NCBI GenBank assembly: GCA_028821515.1
Contig: JAPPGA010000019.1
Location: 1-64,000 of the forward strand
Length of the DNA stretch: 64,000 bases
Reading direction: 5' to 3'
Source of the DNA: Gammaproteobacteria bacterium
Lineage (GTDB): Bacteria; Pseudomonadota; Gammaproteobacteria; Pseudomonadales; Azotimanducaceae
Below, piece after piece: positions 1 to 6,623 of this stretch. Under the pieces are notes generated by a model, which worked only from the letters and a program-made list of their open reading frames with translations, had not been told where the DNA came from and searched no databases. Numbering within the stretch: position 1 is the first letter of the stretch; each line of letters begins with the position of its first letter. Both the position numbers and the translations under genes were made by a program.

Positions 1-32
1 CAACTTGACAGGTCAAAACATATCAGCGCCAT
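1..32 (-). CDS. Possible 5' fragment of a gene cut by the left edge
   Basis: Ten open codons run from an ATG (positions 30-32, minus strand) to the window edge, reading MALICFDLSS. A weak GGA lies 7-9 nt upstream of the ATG. The first 18 nt around this start recur exactly at 61241-61258, upstream of another minus-strand gene. Nothing about function can be said from ten residues, and the reading frame may be fortuitous. Confidence 0.2.
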   Translation of the reverse strand, partial: MALICFDLSS

Positions 33-186
33 GAAATCCGTCGGCCCTTCGGGCGCGTCGTATTTCACCCCCGCCCAGGCCCACCTATCATCCTGCGCCT
101 TGATCGGCACTGCGTGCCGTTCTACGGCGCAGCCTGCTAGTCTTTCCGGCTCTGAAGACAGTCCGAACCACTGATCTGGGGTATCC

Positions 187-1146
187 ATGGAGTACAGGCA
201 ACTGGGACGCACGGGCTTGAGGATCAGCCCGGTCGTCCTCGGCACCGTCAACTTCTCTTCCTACACGAACGAAGCTGATTCGTTCGCGATTCTGGACCGC
301 GCGCTGGAACTCGGCATCAATCATCTCGACACGGCCAACAACTACAACGCGGGCCGGTCGGAAGCACTGCTTGGACGCTGGCTTGCCCAGGGCGGGGGAC
401 GCCGGGAGAAGATCGTTCTCGCCACCAAGGTGTATTGCAAGCCGAGAGAGTGGGGCGACACGGACAAGGGCCCGACGGGCCCGAACGAGCACGGGCTGTC
501 GGCGGCCAACATTCGCGCCGCCGTGGACGCGAGCCTGGAACGCTTGCAGACGGACCACATTGACCTGTACCAGACCCATCACGTCGACAGAAACGTGCCC
601 TGGGAAGAGCTCTGGCAGGCGATGGAGGTTCTGATCGCCCAGGGCAAAATCACGTATGTCGGCAGTTCCAACTACGCTGGCTGGCACATCGCGCAGGCGC
701 AGGAGGCCGCGCGGCGACGCAACTCGTTGGGATTCGCGTCCGAGCAGAGCATCTACAACCTGGCGAACCGCAGCGTGGAGCTCGAAGTGATACCCGCATG
801 CCTCGATTACGGGATGGGGCTCCTTGTCTACAGCCCGCACGCAAGCGGCAAGCTGGGTGGCAGGCCGGATAGCAACGAAGGACGGCGGGCTATCCAGGAA
901 AGGCACCCGAAGGCCGACGCGTACGAAGCGTTGTGCGATGAAGTCGGACACCCGCCCGCGAGCGTTGCGCTGTCATGGGTGGCGCACCGTCCTGGCGTGA
1001 CGGCGCCGATCATCGGTCCGCGCACCATGGAGCAGCTTGAGGCGAGCGTCGAAGCCATCGATATCGAGCTCGATACCGAAACGCTTCGGCGGCTGGATGC
1101 GATGTTTCCTGGCCCCGGGCCTGCGCCGGAAGCCTACGCCTGGTAG
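187..1146 (+). CDS. Aldo/keto reductase family oxidoreductase
   Basis: 319 aa, the usual length for the family. It probably carries out NADPH-dependent carbonyl reduction in the cytoplasm. The N-terminus (YRQLGRTGLRISPVVLGT) is typical of AKR enzymes related to YghZ and the voltage-gated K+ channel beta subunit. The catalytic tetrad is visible as D48, Y53, K81 and H131 (in DLYQTHH). The ATG at 187 is preceded by a GGGG-type ribosome site. A putative hydrolase gene follows 15 nt downstream on the same strand, so the two may be co-transcribed. The substrate cannot be inferred. Confidence 0.9.
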   Translation: MEYRQLGRTGLRISPVVLGTVNFSSYTNEADSFAILDRALELGINHLDTANNYNAGRSEALLGRWLAQGGGRREKIVLATKVYCKPREWGDTDKGPTGPNEHGLSAANIRAAVDASLERLQTDHIDLYQTHHVDRNVPWEELWQAMEVLIAQGKITYVGSSNYAGWHIAQAQEAARRRNSLGFASEQSIYNLANRSVELEVIPACLDYGMGLLVYSPHASGKLGGRPDSNEGRRAIQERHPKADAYEALCDEVGHPPASVALSWVAHRPGVTAPIIGPRTMEQLEASVEAIDIELDTETLRRLDAMFPGPGPAPEAYAW

Positions 1147-1161
1147 TCGAGTGGGAGAGCC

Positions 1162-2010
1162 ATGCCCGTGCCACAAGATCAATTCGCCACGGTACCCACG
1201 TCCGCCGGTTCGCTGCAACTGGCCTACCAGTCGTTCGGAGACAAGGACGACCCGGTGTTCCTTTTGCTCACGGGGTGGTTCTCGGACCTGACGCTCTGGC
1301 CGAGGGGGTTCTGCGAGGTGCTTAGCCGTCGCGGGTTCCGGGTGATCCGCTACGACCACCGCGATGCGGGCCTGAGTACCCGGACCGATATCGATGTCCC
1401 TGATCCCGGTAACCCTCCCTACACCATGTCCGACCTCGCAGCGGATGCGGTGGGATTGCTAGACGCACTTGGCATAGAGAAGGCGCACGTGGCGGGCTTC
1501 GCCTTCGGCGCCACCATTTCCCACCTGGTTGCCATAGAACATCCGGACCGCGTGCTATCGCTCGTGTCGCTTGCGACCACGACCGGCAGGCGTACGGGTC
1601 CACGGCGGCCGCGGAGGGCCATGCCCCCATTCCCCACGGACCCGGAAGGACTCAGTCGGCTGCACAAGGAGAGGTTCGCCGACATGGCAAGGGAGAGTTT
1701 CGACGAAGAGGACTACGAGGCTCGCCGCAGAGAGTCCGCGCAACGGGGTGCGTCACTCGCAAGGGGAGACATACAGAGTGCCGTCATGCCGACCGCCGGC
1801 GATCGCACCGAGCGCCTCGGACAGGTCAGGGTTCCGGTGCTTGTCGTGCATCCGGAAAAGGATCCCCTGCTTTCCCTCGACGTCTCGAAGTTTCACGTCG
1901 GGTGTTATCCGGATGCGAAGCTCCTGGTCCTGGACGGCATTGGCCACGGCGTACTGCCCGAGCGCCACTGGGCGACGATGGCGGACGCGATGCGGGAGCG
2001 AACGCTGTAG
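1162..2010 (+). CDS. Alpha/beta hydrolase fold protein lacking the nucleophile serine
   Basis: 282 aa. The alpha/beta hydrolase fold is shown by the strand and oxyanion region (VFLLLTGWFSDLTLW), the YDHRDAGLS segment (residues 64-72), the nucleophile elbow, and a C-terminal acid (HPEKDPLL) and histidine (DGIGHG). The elbow reads HVAGFAFGA: residue 114 is Ala (GCC at 1501-1503) where the family has Ser in G-x-S-x-G. Acid and histidine are kept. The protein may therefore be a non-hydrolytic binding protein or use another chemistry. It follows the aldo/keto reductase by 15 nt and converges on coaD. Confidence 0.85.
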   Translation: MPVPQDQFATVPTSAGSLQLAYQSFGDKDDPVFLLLTGWFSDLTLWPRGFCEVLSRRGFRVIRYDHRDAGLSTRTDIDVPDPGNPPYTMSDLAADAVGLLDALGIEKAHVAGFAFGATISHLVAIEHPDRVLSLVSLATTTGRRTGPRRPRRAMPPFPTDPEGLSRLHKERFADMARESFDEEDYEARRRESAQRGASLARGDIQSAVMPTAGDRTERLGQVRVPVLVVHPEKDPLLSLDVSKFHVGCYPDAKLLVLDGIGHGVLPERHWATMADAMRERTL

Positions 2011-2016
2011 ACGGGG

Positions 2017-2502
2017 CTAAATGTCGCCCTGGAGCTTCCTGTAATAGTCGACGACAGCGGGGTGAACGAACCCCGATATATCGCCGTGGAGCGCGGCGAT
2101 CTCTCGCACCAGGGAAGAAGACACGAACGAGCTTTCGAGCGACGGCGGCAGGAAGACGTACTCGATGGAGTCGTCCATGGAACGGTTCATTTCGGCCATT
2201 TGAAACTCGTACTCGAAATCGGCCATCGTGCGCAACCCGCGCAGGATGAATATGGTGCCCTTGGTGTGCACGTAGTCGACGAGCAGCGTGTTGAACCCCT
2301 CGACCTCGATGCGGTCGCCAAACTCGGCGAGTACTTCGCGGCAGAGTTCGACGCGCTCGCGAAGATGGACCTCCGGGTCCTTTTGCGCTGACGTTCCGAT
2401 GGCGACGACCACCCGGTCGAAGAGCTTCAACGCGCGCCGGACGAGGTCGGTGTGCCCGTTGGTGATCGGGTTGAAACTGCCTGGATATACGACGGTTGTC
2501 AT
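2017..2502 (-). CDS. coaD: Phosphopantetheine adenylyltransferase
   Basis: 161 aa, standard length. CoaD transfers AMP from ATP to 4'-phosphopantetheine, the penultimate step of coenzyme A synthesis. The nucleotidyltransferase signature is present at the N-terminus (VVYPGSFNPITNGH, with the NxxTxGH motif), and the C-terminal SSSLVRE motif matches the ISSTxVRE segment of the family. It lies 51 nt downstream of rsmD on the same strand, a common pairing in Gammaproteobacteria. It ends 6 nt from the convergent hydrolase gene. Identification is secure. Confidence 0.97.
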   Translation of the reverse strand: MTTVVYPGSFNPITNGHTDLVRRALKLFDRVVVAIGTSAQKDPEVHLRERVELCREVLAEFGDRIEVEGFNTLLVDYVHTKGTIFILRGLRTMADFEYEFQMAEMNRSMDDSIEYVFLPPSLESSFVSSSLVREIAALHGDISGFVHPAVVDYYRKLQGDI

Positions 2503-2553
2503 GGGGCCTTCAGCCGGGGGATACGAGCGGACATGCCTTTGTCAAAGCGGTTA

Positions 2554-3156
2554 TCACGCATTGGAGGCGTCCGGCGCATCATCGTAGCACAGGCTCGGAC
2601 GCAGCAGCCGAAAGCGGCAGTCGCCCGCCCTCGACTGCTTGATCGTGGTCCAGCCTGGGATGTCGGTGCCGGACCGAGACTCGAGATACACGGTCGTGTC
2701 GTGTTTCCGGAGCAGTGCGAGGACCTCTGTTGTCCGGGAACTTCCTTGCGGGCCGTGCTTGCCCCGAATGCGATCCGGGCGCTCGAAAGGGGGATCGACG
2801 AATACGATGTCCCATCTCCACGTGGCCTGCCGGCGAAGCCAGGGCAACGCGGGAACGTTGTGGATTTCGCATACTGCGTGCAGACGTCCCGCTTGCGCGC
2901 GCAGCGCGGATGCTGTCCGCTGGTCGTGCTCGACGAGCGTCGCGGATTCCGCACCCCTCGACAGCGCTTCGAAGGCGAGCGCGCCGGTTCCGGCGAACAG
3001 GTCCAGGACGCGGGCACCCTCGATCTCGGTGCCCAGCCAGTTGAACACGGTCTCGCGAACCCGATCCATGGTGGGCCGCAGTGACGGGCGCTGGACGACC
3101 TCGATCTTTCGCCCTTTCCACTTACCGCCGATAATGCGTACTGTTCGTCTCGCCAT
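2554..3156 (-). CDS. rsmD: 16S rRNA (guanine(966)-N(2))-methyltransferase RsmD
   Basis: 200 aa from the ATG at 3154-3156. RsmD methylates G966 of 16S rRNA in the assembling 30S subunit. The N-terminus TVRIIGGKWKGRKIEV is diagnostic, the SAM-binding motif is DLFAGTGALAFEALSRGA, and the catalytic motif is FVDPPF. An open frame continues upstream to 3624, but that part is antisense to ftsY and does not look like protein. The start codon overlaps that of divergent ftsY (ATG at 3155), so no intergenic space exists. coaD follows on the same strand. Confidence 0.94.
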   Translation of the reverse strand: MARRTVRIIGGKWKGRKIEVVQRPSLRPTMDRVRETVFNWLGTEIEGARVLDLFAGTGALAFEALSRGAESATLVEHDQRTASALRAQAGRLHAVCEIHNVPALPWLRRQATWRWDIVFVDPPFERPDRIRGKHGPQGSSRTTEVLALLRKHDTTVYLESRSGTDIPGWTTIKQSRAGDCRFRLLRPSLCYDDAPDASNA

Positions 3157-4276
3157 GACCGGCGCTGTCCGGAACCGTGCTGCCGCAGCCGCCGACGGAA
3201 TATATGAGTTTGCGTTGAACGAAGAAAGTGCCCCAAAGCCATTGCCTTCGGCTCCGCCGGTCGCGGGTGCTCCCGGGACGCACTTGTCCCATGGAGGTCG
3301 AACGGGCGTCTGGCAACGCCTCCACAGGACCCGGGACCGTCTCGCGGAGATCGCGGGCAACCTGTTGCTCGGCGAGCGCGTGATCGACCAGGCTGCGCTG
3401 GAGGACCTGGAAGCCGCGCTGCTTGGAACGGATGTAGGGGTGGATGCGACGCAGCGAATCATCGATGCGATCGCGAAGCGGGTATCGCGCAGGGAACTCT
3501 CCGACGCCGACGCGCTGCGCGGTGCCCTGCGTGACGAACTTGAGGACATGCTCTCACCCATGACCAGCCCGTTCCGGATCGATCCGGAGCGGCGGCCGTT
3601 CGTGGTGCTGGTGGTCGGCGTCAACGGCGCGGGGAAGACGACGACGATAGGGAAGCTGGCGAAGCAGCTTCGCGACGAAGGTCACTCGGTCCTGCTTGCG
3701 GCGGGCGATACGTTTCGCGCCGCAGCGATAGAGCAACTTGTCGAGTGGGGCCGGCGCAACGAAGTGGCGGTGATCGCCCAGGATCGCGGCGCGGACAGCG
3801 CTTCGGTGATCTTCGATGCCATGGAGGCGGCCCGCGCCCGCGGAATCGATGTCGTTCTGGCGGACACGGCGGGGCGGCTGCAGGCGAAGATCAACCTCAT
3901 GGACGAACTGTCGAAGGTCAAACGCGTGGTGGGGCGCTTCGACTCCACCGCGCCCCATGAAGTGATACTGGTGCTCGATGCCGGGATCGGCCAGAACACG
4001 CTGGGCCAGGTGGCCCGGTTCGACGCTGCCGTTGGCCTGACCGGGCTGATCGTGGCAAAGCTCGACGGCTCGGCCCGGGCCGGGATCCTCTTCGCCATCG
4101 CTGCGCAGGACGCCTCGGACAGGGCCCGGAAGGGAGCACTGCCGGTGTACTTCATCGGGGTGGGAGAGCGGGTCGAGGACCTGCGATCTTTCAATGCCCG
4201 CGAGTTCGTCGATGCACTGTTGGGAGAGGGTGGCGAACAACCGAGCCAGAAACGCAGGGGAGGCGCACGTGGGTAG
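3155..4276 (+). CDS. ftsY: Signal recognition particle receptor FtsY
   Basis: 373 aa from ATG 3155. FtsY is the membrane-associated SRP receptor GTPase for co-translational targeting. The N-domain is followed by the G-domain with GVNGAGKTTTIGKLA (G1), DTAGR (G3), and a C-terminal IGVGERVEDLRSF. Two normally conserved stretches differ: the DATTGQN-type motif is DAGIGQN (from residue 275), and the G4 TKLD is AKLD (301-304). About eight extra residues follow near 319-328. The acidic A-domain is very short. The start is uncertain: there is no clear ribosome site before 3155, and ATG 3134 or TTG 3213 are alternatives. ftsE overlaps by 8 nt. Confidence 0.93.
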   Translation: MTGAVRNRAAAAADGIYEFALNEESAPKPLPSAPPVAGAPGTHLSHGGRTGVWQRLHRTRDRLAEIAGNLLLGERVIDQAALEDLEAALLGTDVGVDATQRIIDAIAKRVSRRELSDADALRGALRDELEDMLSPMTSPFRIDPERRPFVVLVVGVNGAGKTTTIGKLAKQLRDEGHSVLLAAGDTFRAAAIEQLVEWGRRNEVAVIAQDRGADSASVIFDAMEAARARGIDVVLADTAGRLQAKINLMDELSKVKRVVGRFDSTAPHEVILVLDAGIGQNTLGQVARFDAAVGLTGLIVAKLDGSARAGILFAIAAQDASDRARKGALPVYFIGVGERVEDLRSFNAREFVDALLGEGGEQPSQKRRGGARG

Positions 4277-4946
4277 CATCGCCCTGCACGGCGTCACCCA
4301 GCGGTTCGAAAATGGACAGGAAGCCCTGCGCGACGTCTCGCTCACTTTCGAGGAAGGCTCCATGACGTTCCTCACGGGGCATTCGGGCGCGGGGAAGAGC
4401 ACCTTCCTCAAGCTCCTGCTGCGGTTGCAGGTCCCCACGCAGGGCCAGATCGTCGTCAATGGCGTCAACATCTGCCAGCTTCCGAGGAACAGGGTGCCGC
4501 GCTACCGGCAGCACCTGGGGGCGGTGTTCCAGGACCATCACCTGCTGGCTGATCGCACGGTGATCGAAAACGTTGCCGTGCCGCTCCTGGTCACGAGCAT
4601 GCGCAAGAGGGACATTGCCACGAGGGCCCGGGCGGCGCTGTCGATGGTGGGGCTCCTCGCCATGGAAAGACTCTACCCGAGCCACCTGTCGGCAGGGGAG
4701 CAGCAGCGGGTCGGAATCGCCCGGGCCGTGGTGAACCGTCCCAACCTGATACTTGCGGACGAACCGACCGGGAATCTCGACCCTGGGTTGTCGCGGGACG
4801 TCATGGGGCTTTTCGTGAACTTTCGGCGGATCGGAGCAACGGTTATCGTCGCGAGCCATGACCATGAACTCATCGAGTCGATGGGTGTGCGCGTCATCGA
4901 ACTCGATCAAGGCCGGGTCGTTCGGGACGAGGCCCCCGCGGCGTGA
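4269..4946 (+). CDS. ftsE: Cell division ATP-binding protein FtsE
   Basis: 225 aa from a GTG at 4269, chosen because AGGGGAGG lies just upstream at 4255-4264 and the N-terminus then matches FtsE. It is the ATPase of the FtsEX complex, which controls septal peptidoglycan hydrolases. Walker A is GHSGAGKST (residues 37-45), the Q-loop is AVFQDHHLL, the signature is LSAGEQQR, and Walker B is LILADEPTGNLD. It overlaps the end of ftsY by 8 nt and ftsX by 4 nt (GTGA), so the three are translationally coupled. Confidence 0.97.
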   Translation: MGSIALHGVTQRFENGQEALRDVSLTFEEGSMTFLTGHSGAGKSTFLKLLLRLQVPTQGQIVVNGVNICQLPRNRVPRYRQHLGAVFQDHHLLADRTVIENVAVPLLVTSMRKRDIATRARAALSMVGLLAMERLYPSHLSAGEQQRVGIARAVVNRPNLILADEPTGNLDPGLSRDVMGLFVNFRRIGATVIVASHDHELIESMGVRVIELDQGRVVRDEAPAA

Positions 4947-5905
4947 GTAATGAACGCGGTTCAAGGGATCCGTGGCCGCCGGTGCAGCGTCCGCGGTTTG
5001 CGTGGATTCGCGACCATTGGCGTGTCGGATGGGATTGCTTCGCCATCGCCTGTCGCCGCCTTTGGTCGAGTCTGCTGGTGTGGCTGCTTGTCGGGATCTC
5101 GCTGGCGCTGCCTACGGCGCTGTACATCCTGCAGCGGAACCTGGCTGCCGTTGCCTCGCAGTGGGACGGACGACCGAGTTTCACGGTATACCTGCAGACC
5201 GGAACCGATGTCGGCGTCGCCCGGGTACTCGCAACGCGGCTCGACGCGGAAACCGAAGTCGAGCGGGCGTGGGTCATCACCCCGGAGCAGGCACTGGAGG
5301 ACTTCGGGGAAGGTCTCGCGATAGCGGACGCGCTGGAAGTGCTAGGAGAGAATCCGCTGCCAGCGTCGGTCAGGGCGACGGTGGCCGATGGCGTGGGGGA
5401 GGCGGAGCTGCAGGCGCTTGTCGACGGGCTGCGCAAGGCCGAGCAGGTGGATGAAGTCGCCATGGAAAGGGCCTGGCTGGAGAGGATGGGGGCCATCTCC
5501 GCCCTTGTCGGACGGGTGGGCTGGATCCTCGCCGGGATATTCGGCCTCGGTGCCGCGCTGGTTACGGCATCGTCGGTACGCCTCGTCATAGAATCGCGGC
5601 TGGAAGAGCTCAGGGTGCAGAAACTCGTGGGTGGGACAAATGCGTTCGTGAGGAGGCCGTTTCTGTATTTCGGCCTTTTCTATGGTGTCGGCGGCGGCGT
5701 CGTGGCAGCGATGCTGGTTTCGGGATTGCTGATCGCGCTCGAGGCGCCGCTCGAAAGACTGTTCAGCAGTTATCACGAGCGCCTGGCAATACATGGCATG
5801 AGCGCGCCGCTCGTGGGCGTTTTGCTTGGTGTGGGCGGACTGCTCGGCGTGTGCGGCGCGTTGATCGCGTCGGGCCGACGTCTGAGAGGCGTGGAGTTGG
5901 CCTGA
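4943..5905 (+). CDS. ftsX: Cell division protein FtsX (permease-like)
   Basis: 320 aa from a GTG that overlaps the ftsE stop. FtsX is the inner-membrane partner of FtsE. A hydrophobic segment near residues 35-55 is followed by a periplasmic domain (about 60-200). Three further membrane segments follow: LAGIFGLGAALVTASSVRLV, the FYGVGGGVVAAMLVSGLLIA region, and the C-terminal LLGVGGLLGVCGALIASG. This four-helix layout is normal for FtsX. An ABC ATPase gene starts 24 nt downstream. Confidence 0.95.
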   Translation: MSNERGSRDPWPPVQRPRFAWIRDHWRVGWDCFAIACRRLWSSLLVWLLVGISLALPTALYILQRNLAAVASQWDGRPSFTVYLQTGTDVGVARVLATRLDAETEVERAWVITPEQALEDFGEGLAIADALEVLGENPLPASVRATVADGVGEAELQALVDGLRKAEQVDEVAMERAWLERMGAISALVGRVGWILAGIFGLGAALVTASSVRLVIESRLEELRVQKLVGGTNAFVRRPFLYFGLFYGVGGGVVAAMLVSGLLIALEAPLERLFSSYHERLAIHGMSAPLVGVLLGVGGLLGVCGALIASGRRLRGVELA

Positions 5906-5906
5906 A

Positions 5907-5930
5907 ATGGCTTCGGTGATATCTCCCTGA
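5907..5930 (+). CDS. Possible seven-codon minicistron before the ABC ATPase gene
   Basis: ATG at 5907 begins MASVISP, and its TGA (5928-5930) overlaps the ATG of the next gene in a TGATG junction. A GGAG at 5893-5896 could serve as ribosome site. The arrangement would carry ribosomes from ftsX into the ATPase gene. It is too short to test by codon statistics. Confidence 0.2.
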   Translation: MASVISP

Positions 5931-6610
5931 TGCGGCTCGAAGACGTAACCGTCGTCTTTACCGATCCGTCGTTTTTCTCGAACGTGGAGAAAGTGACGGC
6001 ATTGAAAGATGTGAGCCTTCACGTGGGACGCGGTGACAAGGTCGGCGTTATCGGTGCCAATGGCGCCGGGAAATCGACCCTGGTGCGCGTCATGGCCGGG
6101 GTTTTGAAACCCAATGCGGGGACCGTGGACGGCGAGGGAATGTCATGCTCGCTCCTGTCACTGAATGCGGGGTTCGACGGTGAGTTGTCCGGCAGGAGGA
6201 ATGTCGTCATGCACGGCATGTTGATGGGGCTCACGCGCAGGGAAGCAGCGTCGCGTATCGACGCGGTTACCGAGATGTCGGGGCTCGGGGACGCGATGAA
6301 ACGGCGTGTCAGTACGTACTCGACGGGCATGCGCGCGCGGCTTTGCTTCTCGACGGCGATCAACCTTGAGCCGGATATCCTGCTGGTCGATGAAGCGATC
6401 GTCGTCGGGGACCGCGAGTTCCGCGAGAAGTCCGAGCGGATCATGCGCGAGCGGTTCACCGAGGACCGGGCCATCGTGATGGTCAGCCACTCCCTGGCCA
6501 ACGTGGAGCATCTCTGCGAGCGCGCAATCTGGCTGGACCAGGGCGAGATCCGGGCGCAGGGCGACACCAAGAGCGTCGTTCACGCATACCGCAACGCGAA
6601 TCACAGCTAA
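5930..6610 (+). CDS. ABC transporter ATPase, polysaccharide/teichoic-acid export type
   Basis: 226 aa. It resembles the ATPase subunits of O-antigen, capsule and teichoic-acid exporters (Wzt/KpsT/TagH type). Walker A is GANGAGKST (residues 42-50), the signature is STYSTGMRARL, Walker B is ILLVDEA followed by the VVGDREFREKSE stretch typical of this subfamily, and the H-loop is MVSHS. No permease gene adjoins it. The C-terminal carbohydrate-binding domain of Wzt is absent. rfbC, a dTDP-rhamnose gene, lies about 3 kb away and is the only other polysaccharide gene here. The partner permease must be encoded elsewhere. Confidence 0.85.
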   Translation: MRLEDVTVVFTDPSFFSNVEKVTALKDVSLHVGRGDKVGVIGANGAGKSTLVRVMAGVLKPNAGTVDGEGMSCSLLSLNAGFDGELSGRRNVVMHGMLMGLTRREAASRIDAVTEMSGLGDAMKRRVSTYSTGMRARLCFSTAINLEPDILLVDEAIVVGDREFREKSERIMRERFTEDRAIVMVSHSLANVEHLCERAIWLDQGEIRAQGDTKSVVHAYRNANHS

Positions 6611-6623
6611 CGCGGCCTAGAAG

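Noticed and set aside
5-16. Palindrome TTGACAGGTCAA near the left edge
   Set aside because: A 5-bp half-site palindrome is common by chance; no promoter elements are correctly placed relative to the aldo/keto reductase gene.
2639-3154. Upstream extension of the ftsY open frame
   Set aside because: It runs antisense through rsmD and has no similarity to FtsY A-domains; the open frame is a GC effect.
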